NCBI RefSeq assembly: GCF_019970045.1
Contig: NZ_JAHXYI010000002.1
Coordinates: forward strand, 186,001 to 250,000
Length of the DNA stretch: 64,000 bases
From: Chryseobacterium sp. GVT01B
GTDB taxonomy: Bacteria; Bacteroidota; Bacteroidia; Flavobacteriales; Weeksellaceae
Direction: 5' to 3'
A program made the translations under genes and the position numbers. Numbering within the stretch: position 1 is the first letter of the stretch; the number at the start of each line of letters is the position of its first letter. Below, in pieces: positions 9,169 to 17,009 of this stretch. The notes under the pieces were generated by a model. The model was given only the letters and a program-made list of their open reading frames with translations. It did not search any database and was not told the DNA's origin.

Positions 9169-10140
9169 ATGTCAAAAAGATTTAAAATCCTGTGTTTGCT
9201 ATTCGTGATTGCCATTATTATGAGTGCGGTCATCAATCTGAATACAGGATTTTTAAGTTTAGATTTTCTGGATTTTTTCCAGAATTCTGATCATAATCAA
9301 ATTGCTGAAATCCGCATCAATCGTGTTCTTGTAATGATGTTAGCCGGAATTTCAATTCCTACTTCAGGTTTTCTGATGCAGGAATATTTTCAAAATCCGT
9401 TGGCAGGACCTGATATATTGGGAATTACTTCGGTAGCCAGCTTGTCTGTCGCCTTTTATATTTTCTTTTCCCACGATATTTTACTTCCAGAGTTTTTACA
9501 AAACAGTTTCCTCAGTTTATCAGCTATTGGAGGAAGTTTACTTCTGATGCTGATATTATTGTCGATGTCTAACAGATTTCAGGACAAATCTTATCTTATT
9601 ATTTTTGGATTTCTTGTCTCAGCTTTTGCCGGAGCCATTGTATCATTACTTCAGTTTTATGCAGAGAATCAAAGCTTGAAAAACTATATATTATGGTCTT
9701 TCGGAGCCAATAACATGGTGACCAGAAACCAGATCTATGTATTGTTTGTTTTGGTGTTAATTGGGACATTTATCTGTTTCAGAGCCATAAAACCACTTAT
9801 TGGAAACTCTCTCGGCAGTTCCTATGCACAAAGTTTAGGTGTAAATCTGAAACAGCTGAAGCTTTTAATAATAGTTGCTTCTTCTCTCCTTTCAGCTTCT
9901 ATTACGGCATTTCTGGGACCAATTCTCTTTATAGGAATTATTGTTCCTCACTTCTGCAGACTCGTTTATAATCCTTCAAAACTTTGGCAGCAGTGGATTC
10001 TTAATATGTTTCTGGGAATGCTGATCATGCTGCTATTCTCAGTTATTGCGGAAAAAACACAGATTCCTCTGAATGTGATAAGTTCTGTATTTGGGATTCC
10101 TGTGATTCTGATGATGCTTCTGAAACAGAATAAGGTATAG
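9169..10140 (+). CDS. FecCD-type ABC transporter permease (siderophore/cobalamin/iron)
   Basis: A 323-residue polytopic protein with about 9-10 membrane segments. It carries FecCD/BtuC signatures: RINRVLVMMLAGISIPTSG, EYFQNPLAGPDILGI and FLGPILFIGIIVPHFCRL. It forms the inner-membrane channel of an importer for iron-siderophore, haem or cobalamin; the substrate cannot be read from sequence. The matching ATPase begins at 10959, but the two genes are split by an 818-bp block holding a GxxExxY gene and inverted repeats. No binding-protein gene is nearby. Confidence 0.88.
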   Translation: MSKRFKILCLLFVIAIIMSAVINLNTGFLSLDFLDFFQNSDHNQIAEIRINRVLVMMLAGISIPTSGFLMQEYFQNPLAGPDILGITSVASLSVAFYIFFSHDILLPEFLQNSFLSLSAIGGSLLLMLILLSMSNRFQDKSYLIIFGFLVSAFAGAIVSLLQFYAENQSLKNYILWSFGANNMVTRNQIYVLFVLVLIGTFICFRAIKPLIGNSLGSSYAQSLGVNLKQLKLLIIVASSLLSASITAFLGPILFIGIIVPHFCRLVYNPSKLWQQWILNMFLGMLIMLLFSVIAEKTQIPLNVISSVFGIPVILMMLLKQNKV

Positions 10141-10205
10141 GTTTTTTGTTGGAAACGCAAAGACGCAATTTACTTACCCACATCATGTTTTAAGGCGCAA
10201 AGATT
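10141..10205 (+). repeat. Inverted-repeat copy A (left boundary of GxxExxY insert)
   Basis: This unit begins at the first base after the permease stop. It carries TTTTGTTGG, then ACGCAAAGACGCAA, then ATGTTTTAAGGCGCAA. The reverse complement of copy C has the same three blocks in the same order and spacing, so A and C form an imperfect inverted repeat of about 60 nt around the GxxExxY gene. Confidence 0.8.
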
Positions 10206-10282
10206 TTATCTACGATAAAATTTAACACTGCATATTCTAGACCATAAACATCTTTAAACACTTGCTGAAAATCTTTAATTTT

Positions 10283-10345
10283 CTTGCGCCTTAAAATATG
10301 CAAATTGCATTAAGAAATTTTGCGCCTTTGCGTTTACCCAACATT
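10283..10345 (-). repeat. Inverted-repeat copy B
   Basis: Read on the minus strand: TGTTGGGTAAACGCAAAG, then a spacer, then ATTTTAAGGCGCAAG. It is the same unit as copy A in the opposite orientation, about 80 bp away, and is a direct repeat of copy C. A and B alone could form a hairpin of about 200 nt between the permease and the GxxExxY gene. Confidence 0.75.
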
Positions 10346-10482
10346 TCGCATCAATAGGCATACAAGCCACACTTTATAAGAACAATTATTTTTTACTACG
10401 TTCTAAAACGCAAATCATTAATAAAAGTCATTGTAATTATTAAACAACTATTCATATATTTAAACTTAATAAAACACCACAA
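10346..10482. other. Gap before the GxxExxY gene
   Basis: AT-rich sequence with no ORF. I see no clear TAnnTTTG element, so the GxxExxY gene may depend on read-through from the permease transcript. Confidence 0.4.
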
Positions 10483-10860
10483 ATGACAGAAAATGAATTA
10501 TCAAAAGTAGTTTTTGAAGCAGGATTAAAGATTCATAAAAAGCTTGGAGCGGGGCTATTTGAACATGTATATGAAGAATGTATGTTCTATGAACTAACAA
10601 AATCAGGCATTCATGTAGAAAAGCAAAAATTACTTCCTATTATTTATGAAGATTTGAAAATAGACAATGCTTTTAAACTTGATCTAATAGTTGAAAGCAA
10701 AGTAATTCTGGAGATAAAAACTGTTGAATATATATCGCCCGCTCACAAAGCACAGCTTTTAACCTATTTAAAAATGACAAACTGTAAATTGGGGCTATTG
10801 CTCAATTTTCAATCTGATATTTTCAAAAATGGAGTAACAAGAATTGTAAACAACTTATAA
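10483..10860 (+). CDS. GxxExxY protein (PD-(D/E)XK nuclease-like)
   Basis: A 125-residue protein. The name motif is visible at residues 24-30 (GLFEHVY). The core fits a PD-(D/E)XK nuclease fold: Asp67 in KLDLIV, then Glu77 and Lys79 in ILEIKT, and a downstream Gln in KAQLLTYLK. Length matches the family (about 125). No biochemical function is established for GxxExxY proteins. The gene lies between the permease and ATPase genes of one transporter and is enclosed by inverted copies of a dispersed repeat, so it looks like an insertion into an operon. Confidence 0.88.
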   Translation: MTENELSKVVFEAGLKIHKKLGAGLFEHVYEECMFYELTKSGIHVEKQKLLPIIYEDLKIDNAFKLDLIVESKVILEIKTVEYISPAHKAQLLTYLKMTNCKLGLLLNFQSDIFKNGVTRIVNNL

Positions 10861-10894
10861 AATAAACAGGATAAAAATTTAACAAAGTCAAATT

Positions 10895-10955
10895 CCTTGC
10901 GCCTTAAAACATTATTTTTGTAAAACAATTTGCGTCTTCGCGTATAACCAACAAA
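10895..10955 (-). repeat. Inverted-repeat copy C (right boundary of GxxExxY insert)
   Basis: This minus-strand copy of unit A (blocks TTTTGTTGG, GCGAAGACGCAA, ATGTTTTAAGGCGCAA) ends 3 nt before the ATPase ATG. With copy A it brackets the insert exactly between the two transporter genes. Confidence 0.8.
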
Positions 10956-10958
10956 AAC

Positions 10959-11882
10959 ATGCACCTACAGATCAAACAGGCAAATATCGGCTACAAAACA
11001 ACTTTAATCTCCAATGCCAATGCGGACTTGAAGCTTGGTGACGTATGCCTGCTGATTGGAAATAATGGTGTAGGAAAAACAACGCTGATCAAATCTATTC
11101 TGCACCAACTCCCTTTACTGAATGGGGAAATTTCTATTAATGGAAAAAATGTAAAAAGTCTTTCTGTAAAAGAAATTGCTGAGAATATTGCTATTGTTTT
11201 TTCAAAATCAATTATTCCGCAGCATTATACCGTTGAAGATCTTATTTCTCTTGGAAAATACATCTACTACCCTTTTTATTTTGAGCTAAAAAAAGAAGAC
11301 CGTGAGGAAGTTGCACACATCATTGAAGAACTGGATTTAAATCAATACAGATATACCCTTCTTAAAAACCTGTCGGACGGAAACCTTCAGAAAGCTTTTA
11401 TCGGACGGGCGATAACCCAGAATTCTCCCATTATTATTCTGGATGAACCCACTACCCATCTGGACGAAAAAAACAAGATTATTATTCTTAAAACCTTAAG
11501 AAAACTTGCTAAAGAACAGAATAAACTTATCCTGTTTTCTTCCCACGACTGGAGATTGGCCAAAGAGTTTGCAGACAAAATATGGTATGTAAAGGAAAAA
11601 CAGCTGTATTCAGGAATTGTTGAGGATATTCTTCTCCAACATGATGAACTCACCAATGCATCATTATTTCAAATCAATGAGACTTTTATTCCGCCATTCA
11701 TCTCGGCACCGCAGTTTCATAAGGAAATGCTGTATTCTCTGCTTCAAAAAAACTTCCCAAAAGACCTATCCGCCCTTAATTTTGACTTTCAGAATGCTTT
11801 TTGGGTAATTACTAAAGATTCATCCCAATACCAATGTGAATCTTTTGAAGAAATCATTAATTTAATTCCAAACATTCATTAA
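10959..11882 (+). CDS. FecE/BtuD-type ABC transporter ATP-binding protein
   Basis: A 307-residue protein with Walker A at about 36-43 (GNNGVGKTT), a Q-loop region, Walker B plus D-loop IIILDEPTTHLD, and a switch His in FSSHDW. The ABC signature is LSDGN instead of the usual LSGGQ/E. A C-terminal extension of about 70 residues beyond the ATPase core has no recognised fold. It powers the importer whose permease is encoded at 9169-10140. The GxxExxY insert separates the two, and the repeat ends just before this start codon. Confidence 0.87.
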   Translation: MHLQIKQANIGYKTTLISNANADLKLGDVCLLIGNNGVGKTTLIKSILHQLPLLNGEISINGKNVKSLSVKEIAENIAIVFSKSIIPQHYTVEDLISLGKYIYYPFYFELKKEDREEVAHIIEELDLNQYRYTLLKNLSDGNLQKAFIGRAITQNSPIIILDEPTTHLDEKNKIIILKTLRKLAKEQNKLILFSSHDWRLAKEFADKIWYVKEKQLYSGIVEDILLQHDELTNASLFQINETFIPPFISAPQFHKEMLYSLLQKNFPKDLSALNFDFQNAFWVITKDSSQYQCESFEEIINLIPNIH

Positions 11883-11908
11883 TACTAGGTTTTCTTTGAT
11901 TAATCCAC

Positions 11909-11928
11909 ATACTATGCATGCATAGTAT
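11909..11928. promoter_or_regulatory. Perfect 20-bp palindrome, probable MarR operator 1
   Basis: ATACTATGCATGCATAGTAT is its own reverse complement over all 20 bases. Its core TACTATGCATGCATA recurs 79 bp downstream at the promoter of the MarR gene, so both are likely binding sites for that regulator. Confidence 0.65.
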
Positions 11929-11986
11929 TATGCTAATCATACAATTTAATCTATTTATTATCAGGTTATTAACAAAATTTAACGTT

Positions 11987-12016
11987 AATAAATACTATGC
12001 ATGCATAATATTTATT
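11987..12016. promoter_or_regulatory. 30-bp near-perfect palindrome, probable MarR operator 2
   Basis: Centred on TATGCATGCATA, the two 15-nt halves match at 14 positions. It ends on the first base of the -7 element TATATTTG (12016-12023), so a bound protein would block RNA polymerase. Position and core match operator 1, which suggests autoregulation and control of the fad operon. Confidence 0.7.
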
Positions 12017-12023
12017 ATATTTG
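12016..12023 (+). promoter_or_regulatory. -7 element of the marR-fad operon promoter
   Basis: TATATTTG fits TAnnTTTG exactly. It overlaps an in-frame TTG at 12021, which therefore cannot be the translation start if this promoter is used; ATG at 12045 follows about 17 nt after the predicted transcript start. Confidence 0.55.
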
Positions 12024-12044
12024 GGTAAAACCATTGGCGCAAAA

Positions 12045-12500
12045 ATGATGGATAATAATAAGGAAAAAATAGAAAACGTAGATTTAATTTTAAAGCAGAC
12101 CTGGTTGGCTGTTTCTAAAATGTACACAGAACTCGCTCAGGAACATGATTCCACAGCGGTACAGGCCCTTACTCTTCTTAAAATTGACCCTAAAGAAGGA
12201 ACCCGAAGTACCAATCTTGGTCCCAAGATGGCTATTGAACCCACTTCATTAACGAGAATCATCAAACTTCTGGAAGATAACGGATATATCTATAAGGAAA
12301 AGACAACTACTGATAAAAGAGAGGTTATCATTAAGCTTACAGATAAGGGATTAAACTCCAGAAATATGTCAAAAGAAGTTGTTGTCAACTTCAACAAGAA
12401 GGTGATGGAAAAAATTGCTCCCGAAAAGCTGGATGCTTTTAAAGACGTGATGACCGAAATCATGAAAATAGCAAACGAATTATTAAACAACAGAAAATAA
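12045..12500 (+). CDS. MarR-family transcriptional regulator
   Basis: About 151 residues. The winged helix-turn-helix is visible as MAIEPTSLTRIIKLLEDNGY followed by the wing with TDKREVIIKLTDKG. Helices at both ends form the MarR dimer interface. It lies directly upstream of and in line with the fadN-fadA-fadE genes, and its promoter holds two palindromes, so it probably represses its own operon and responds to an acyl-CoA or fatty acid (inference). I prefer ATG 12045 or 12048 over the upstream TTG because the promoter covers the latter. Confidence 0.88.
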   Translation: MMDNNKEKIENVDLILKQTWLAVSKMYTELAQEHDSTAVQALTLLKIDPKEGTRSTNLGPKMAIEPTSLTRIIKLLEDNGYIYKEKTTTDKREVIIKLTDKGLNSRNMSKEVVVNFNKKVMEKIAPEKLDAFKDVMTEIMKIANELLNNRK

Positions 12501-12554
12501 ATTATGATGAGACCTTTGGGGATCATATAATCTTATAAAAATAAAAATTTACAT

Positions 12555-14948
12555 ATGAAAAGAAGAATCAAACATGTAACGGTTCTTGGTTCAGGAATTA
12601 TGGGAAGCGGTATCGCTGCTCACTTCGCCAACATCGGTGTTGAAGTATCACTCTTGGATATTGTTCCTTTTGAACTTACTGAAGCTGAACAGAAAAAAGG
12701 TTTGACCAAAGATGACAAAGTAGTAAGAAACAGAATTGCTTCCGAAAACTTTGAAAAACTTAAAAAAGCAAGTCCTGCACTTCTTTATTCACCAAAGTTT
12801 GCAGACAGAATTAAAATCGGAAACTTTGATGATGATTTGCCGAAAATAAAAAATACGGACTGGATCATTGAGGTAGTAGTAGAAAGGCTTGATATCAAAA
12901 AGTCTGTTTACGAAAAGATTGAACAGTTCAGAAAACCGGGAACATTGATTTCTTCTAATACTTCCGGTATTCCTATTCACTTCCTGACAGAAGGAAGAAG
13001 CGAAGATTTCAAAAAATACTTCGCAGGGACACACTTCTTCAATCCGGTGAGATATCTTCCTCTTTTAGAGATTATCCCTACTAACGATACAGCTCCTGAG
13101 ATCATTGATTTCTATATGAATTACGGAGCAAAATTCTTAGGTAAAACAACCGTTTTAGCAAAAGATACTCCAGCTTTTATTGCCAACAGAATCGGAGTAT
13201 TCTCTATGATGGACCTTCTTCACAATGTACAGAAATTAGGACTTACCGTTTCTGATGTTGATAAATTAACTGGTCCGGTGATCGGACGTCCAAAATCTGC
13301 TACATTCAGAACAGCTGACGTTGTAGGTCTTGACACTTTGGTAATGGTTGCCAATGGAGTTCGCCAGAGCGGCGCTGAAGCCAACGATTTCAATGATGGA
13401 TTTGCCCTTCCAGGTTATATCCAGAAAATGATGGATAATAAATGGCTAGGTTCAAAAACGGAACAAGGTTTCTATAAAAAAGTGAAAAATGCAGAAGGAA
13501 AATCTGAAATTCACGGATTAAACCTTGATACTTTAGAGTATGAACTTCAAGGAAAATCATCGTTCCCTACTTTAGAATTAACAAAAGCGATTGACAAACC
13601 AATCGACAGATTTAAAGTTCTGATCGGAGGTAAAGATAAAGCGGGTGAACTGTACAGAAAATCTTTAGGAGCATTATTCGCTTATGTTTCGCACAAAGTT
13701 CCTGAAATCTCTGACGAGGTTTACAAAATTGACGACGCGATGAGAGCTGGTTTCGGATGGGAAAACGGACCGTTTGAAATCTGGGATGCTGTAGGTGTTG
13801 CCAAAGGTATAGAGCTTGCGAAAGATGCAGGATACGAAGTTTCAGACTGGGTGAAAAACGTAGAAACCTTCTATAAAGTTAATGATGAAGGACAAAGTAT
13901 TTATGTTGATAAAAACTCAGGAGAATACAACAAAATCCCGGGTCAGGATGCATTCATCATCTTAGACAATATCAGAAAAAATAAAACGCTTTGGAGCAAT
14001 TCCGGTGCTTCTATTGAAGATTTAGGAGATGGAATTATCAACTTTGAGATCCGTTCAAAAATGAACTCTCTTGGAGGCGAAGTCCTTGATGGATTAAACA
14101 GAGCGATTGATTTAGCAGAAAAAGAATACGATGGATTAGTTGTAGGAAACCAGGGAGCTAACTTCTCTGTAGGAGCTAACCTTGCCATGATCCTTATGAT
14201 GGCTATCGAGCAGGATTGGGATGATTTGAATATGGCGATCGCTTATTTCCAGAAATCTATGATGAGAGTACGCTACTCCTCTATTCCTGTTGTAGTTGCT
14301 CCTCACGGAATGACGCTAGGTGGAGGATGCGAAATGACGATGCATGCAGACCGAGTGGTTGCAGCCGCAGAGACATACATCGGACTAGTAGAAACCGGAG
14401 TTGGTGTAATCCCTGGTGGTGGAGGTACTAAAGAACTGACTTTAAGAACTTCCAGAGAATTCCACAACGATGATGTGAAAAATAACAGACTTCGTGATGC
14501 TTTCATGAACATCGCAATGGGTAAAGTAGCTACGTCAGCATATGAAGCTTATGATATGGGAATCCTTGAAAAAGGGAAAGACATCGTTTCCGTAAGCAAA
14601 AACAGACAAATTGCCGAAGCTAAAAAAGTAGCAAAGCTATTAGCAGAACAAGGATATACCCAACCTATCGAGCAAAAAGTAAAAGTTCTTGGTAAAGATG
14701 CATTAGGAATGTTCTACGTAGGAACTGACCAGATGTTAACCGGAAACTTTATCTCTGCACATGATAAAAAGATTGCAGATAAACTTGCCAACGTAATGGT
14801 AGGTGGAAACCTGTCTGAGCCAACAGTTGTTACAGAACAATATTTATTGAACCTTGAAAGAGAAACCTTCCTTCAGCTTTGTGGTGAAAGAAAAACTCTG
14901 GAAAGAATTCAGTACATGTTACAAAATGGAAAACCGCTAAGAAACTAG
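12555..14948 (+). CDS. fadN: 3-hydroxyacyl-CoA dehydrogenase / enoyl-CoA hydratase
   Basis: A 797-residue bifunctional beta-oxidation enzyme. The N-terminal half is the NAD-binding hydroxyacyl-CoA dehydrogenase (VLGSGIMGSGIAAHFANIG at residues 10-28; GTHFFNPVRYLPLLEI). The C-terminal half is a crotonase domain (about 490-720, with GANFSVGANL and HGMTLGGGCE). This dehydrogenase-first order and size match FadN of Bacillus rather than FadB of E. coli. It acts with the thiolase and acyl-CoA dehydrogenase downstream. A four-helix-bundle gene fills the gap to fadA. Confidence 0.93.
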   Translation: MKRRIKHVTVLGSGIMGSGIAAHFANIGVEVSLLDIVPFELTEAEQKKGLTKDDKVVRNRIASENFEKLKKASPALLYSPKFADRIKIGNFDDDLPKIKNTDWIIEVVVERLDIKKSVYEKIEQFRKPGTLISSNTSGIPIHFLTEGRSEDFKKYFAGTHFFNPVRYLPLLEIIPTNDTAPEIIDFYMNYGAKFLGKTTVLAKDTPAFIANRIGVFSMMDLLHNVQKLGLTVSDVDKLTGPVIGRPKSATFRTADVVGLDTLVMVANGVRQSGAEANDFNDGFALPGYIQKMMDNKWLGSKTEQGFYKKVKNAEGKSEIHGLNLDTLEYELQGKSSFPTLELTKAIDKPIDRFKVLIGGKDKAGELYRKSLGALFAYVSHKVPEISDEVYKIDDAMRAGFGWENGPFEIWDAVGVAKGIELAKDAGYEVSDWVKNVETFYKVNDEGQSIYVDKNSGEYNKIPGQDAFIILDNIRKNKTLWSNSGASIEDLGDGIINFEIRSKMNSLGGEVLDGLNRAIDLAEKEYDGLVVGNQGANFSVGANLAMILMMAIEQDWDDLNMAIAYFQKSMMRVRYSSIPVVVAPHGMTLGGGCEMTMHADRVVAAAETYIGLVETGVGVIPGGGGTKELTLRTSREFHNDDVKNNRLRDAFMNIAMGKVATSAYEAYDMGILEKGKDIVSVSKNRQIAEAKKVAKLLAEQGYTQPIEQKVKVLGKDALGMFYVGTDQMLTGNFISAHDKKIADKLANVMVGGNLSEPTVVTEQYLLNLERETFLQLCGERKTLERIQYMLQNGKPLRN

Positions 14949-14967
14949 ATTTTTTTGTAAAATGTAA

Positions 14968-14981
14968 AAAGTATTAATGTA
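14968..14981 (+). repeat. Left arm of inverted repeat around four-helix gene 1
   Basis: AAAGTATTAATGTA matches the reverse complement of 15365-15378 at 13 of 14 positions. It lies 20 nt after the fadN stop and 7 nt before the small gene. Confidence 0.55.
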
Positions 14982-14987
14982 TTCACG

Positions 14988-15341
14988 ATGCATAATTTTA
15001 GAGATTTAGAAGTCTGGACAAAATCAATGAAGCTTTGTAAAATATTTTATCTGGCTTCAATCAATTTTCCAAAAGATGAAATGTTCGGATTGACATCCCA
15101 GTCAAGAAGAAGTTTATATTCAATTCCTTCTAATATCGCTGAAGGAGCAGGCAGAGATACAGACGCTCAGTTTTCACATTTCTTAAATATAGCATTAAGC
15201 TCCTCATTTGAATTTGAAACCCAGATATTAATTGCAAATGATTTGGACTTCTTTAAAAATGATGATTTTAATATTATTTATTCAGAAATTAAGCATATAC
15301 AAAATATGCTGGCAAAGTTGAAGCAGAAATTCAATACTTAA
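14988..15341 (+). CDS. Four-helix bundle protein 1 (23S rRNA intervening-sequence/S23 type)
   Basis: A 117-residue protein with the family signature: N-terminal FRDLEVWTKSMKL, SQSRRSLYSIPSNIAEGAGR, and SFEFETQIL. This family (PF05635/TIGR02436) is found in intervening sequences of 23S rRNA genes and as stand-alone genes; the Avd proteins of diversity-generating retroelements are relatives. Its function is unknown. Here it lies in the gap between fadN and fadA, same strand, enclosed by a short inverted repeat. A second member sits in the next gap of the same operon. The two share only the family motifs, so they are not a recent duplication. Confidence 0.9.
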   Translation: MHNFRDLEVWTKSMKLCKIFYLASINFPKDEMFGLTSQSRRSLYSIPSNIAEGAGRDTDAQFSHFLNIALSSSFEFETQILIANDLDFFKNDDFNIIYSEIKHIQNMLAKLKQKFNT

Positions 15342-15364
15342 ACATTTTAATCATAAATACATTT

Positions 15365-15378
15365 TACATAAATACTTT
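15365..15378 (-). repeat. Right arm of inverted repeat around four-helix gene 1
   Basis: TACATAAATACTTT is the partner of 14968-14981 (13/14) and ends 13 nt before the fadA ATG. In RNA the two arms would close a loop containing the whole small gene. Confidence 0.55.
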
Positions 15379-15391
15379 AATACAAGAAAAA

Positions 15392-16570
15392 ATGAAAACA
15401 GCATACATAGTAAAAGGTTTCAGAACTGCCGTTGGAAAAGCTCCAAAAGGAAGTTTAAGATTTACAAGACCTGATGTCATGGCGGCTACCGTTATTGAAA
15501 AATTAATGGCCGAGCTACCACAATTAGATAAAAACAGAATTGACGACCTTATCGTAGGAAATGCAATGCCTGAAGCTGAACAAGGGCTGAACGTTGCACG
15601 TCTGATCTCCTTAATGGGATTAAATACAGATAAAGTTCCGGGAGTTACCGTAAACAGATACTGTGCTTCCGGAAGTGAGGCGATTGCTATTGCTTCTGCA
15701 AAAATTCAAGCTGGAATGGCGGATTGTATCATCGCTGGTGGTACAGAATCTATGTCATATATCCCGATGGGAGGTTATAAACCGGTTCCTGAAACGGATA
15801 TCGCAAAAACAAACCCTGATTATTACTGGGGAATGGGTTATACAGCAGAAGAAGTTGCAAAGCAGTATAACATTACAAGAGAAGAACAGGATCAATTTGC
15901 TTTTGAATCTCATATGAAGGCTTTAAAAGCAAATCAGGAAGGGAAATTTGCCAACCAGATTGTTCCGATTCCTGTAGAATATAATTTCCTGGACGAAAAT
16001 CAGAAACTGCAGACTAAAAAGTTTGATTTTTCAATAGATGAAGGACCAAGAGCTGACACTTCATTAGCTGGTTTAGCAAAATTAAGACCTGTATTTGCCA
16101 ACGGAGGAAGCGTAACAGCCGGAAACTCTTCTCAGATGAGTGACGGAGCAGCTTTCGTAATGGTAATGAGTGAGGAAATGGTCAAAGAATTAGGTTTGGA
16201 GCCTGAAGCAAGATTAGTGGCTTATGCTGCTGCCGGACTGGAGCCAAGAATCATGGGTATGGGACCTATTTACGCTATTCCAAAAGCTTTGAAACAAGCA
16301 GGATTAGAGTTAAAAGACATCGACTTGATCGAGCTTAACGAGGCTTTCGCATCTCAATCTGTTGCTATCAAGAAAGAATTAGGTTTAAATCCTGATATCC
16401 TAAACGTAAACGGAGGAGCAATTGCCCTTGGTCACCCACTTGGATGTACAGGAACAAAACTTACGGTTCAGCTTCTTGACGAAATGAGAAAACGCGGCAA
16501 CAAGTACGGAATGGTTTCTATGTGCGTAGGAACAGGACAGGGAGCGGCTTCTATTTTTGAACTACTTTAA
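15392..16570 (+). CDS. fadA: Acetyl-CoA C-acyltransferase (3-ketoacyl-CoA thiolase)
   Basis: A 392-residue thiolase. The acylated Cys is in VNRYCASGSEA (about residue 90), NEAFASQS and GGAIALGHPLGCTG provide the active-site His, and CVGTGQG provides the second Cys near the C-terminus. It cleaves 3-ketoacyl-CoA to acetyl-CoA and a shortened acyl-CoA, the last step of the cycle whose other steps are encoded on either side. The length is typical. Small four-helix-bundle genes flank it on both sides. Confidence 0.95.
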   Translation: MKTAYIVKGFRTAVGKAPKGSLRFTRPDVMAATVIEKLMAELPQLDKNRIDDLIVGNAMPEAEQGLNVARLISLMGLNTDKVPGVTVNRYCASGSEAIAIASAKIQAGMADCIIAGGTESMSYIPMGGYKPVPETDIAKTNPDYYWGMGYTAEEVAKQYNITREEQDQFAFESHMKALKANQEGKFANQIVPIPVEYNFLDENQKLQTKKFDFSIDEGPRADTSLAGLAKLRPVFANGGSVTAGNSSQMSDGAAFVMVMSEEMVKELGLEPEARLVAYAAAGLEPRIMGMGPIYAIPKALKQAGLELKDIDLIELNEAFASQSVAIKKELGLNPDILNVNGGAIALGHPLGCTGTKLTVQLLDEMRKRGNKYGMVSMCVGTGQGAASIFELL

Positions 16571-16579
16571 TAGAGAATA

Positions 16580-16602
16580 GAGAATAGACGGATAGATAAT
16601 AG
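16580..16602 (+). repeat. Left arm of 23-nt inverted repeat around four-helix gene 2
   Basis: The arm contains AATAGAC, GATAGAT and AATAG and matches the reverse complement of 17049-17071 at 20 of 23 positions; one of the three mismatches would be a G-U pair in RNA. It lies 9 nt after the fadA stop. Confidence 0.75.
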
Positions 16603-16625
16603 AAGGTAAAAGACACAAGAAATGC

Positions 16626-16994
16626 ATGAATGATTTTAAAAGGCACAATTTTAAGAAGCTTAAAATTTGGCAAATGAGTATGGAGTTATCAAGATTAACT
16701 TTAGATATTACAGATACTTTTCCAATTTATGAAAAATACGGTTTGAAAAGTCAAATGGACAGATCTGCAATCTCAATTCCATCAAATATAGCCGAAGGTT
16801 CAAGCAGAACAAATAAGTCTTTTAGTCATTTCTTAGACATTTCTTTGGGTTCTTCATTTGAATTGCAAACACAAATATTGTTGGCAAATCATAGAAAATA
16901 TTTATCTGTTGAAAAAACCGAAATCTTTGAAACTAAGATTGAGGAATTTCAAAAAGCAACAATGGTATTTCAGAATACTTTAAACAGGGACTAA
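16626..16994 (+). CDS. Four-helix bundle protein 2 (23S rRNA intervening-sequence/S23 type)
   Basis: A 122-residue protein with the same family signature as the gene at 14988: FKKLKIWQMSMELSRL, SQMDRSAISIPSNIAEGSSR and SSFELQTQILLA. It sits between fadA and fadE on the operon strand and is bracketed by a 23-nt inverted repeat (20/23 matches), with further GATAATAGAC copies downstream. No function is known for stand-alone members. The enclosing repeat recalls the terminal helix of 23S rRNA intervening sequences that RNase III removes, but this one lies in a messenger operon. Confidence 0.9.
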   Translation: MNDFKRHNFKKLKIWQMSMELSRLTLDITDTFPIYEKYGLKSQMDRSAISIPSNIAEGSSRTNKSFSHFLDISLGSSFELQTQILLANHRKYLSVEKTEIFETKIEEFQKATMVFQNTLNRD

Positions 16995-17009
16995 GAAAAA
17001 AAGACTAAG

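Noticed and set aside
10141..10345. CRISPR array
   Set aside because: Only three copies, in mixed orientation and unequally spaced, so not a direct-repeat/spacer structure.
14988..16994. Diversity-generating retroelement because Avd is a four-helix relative
   Set aside because: No reverse transcriptase and no template/variable repeat pair in the surrounding sequence.
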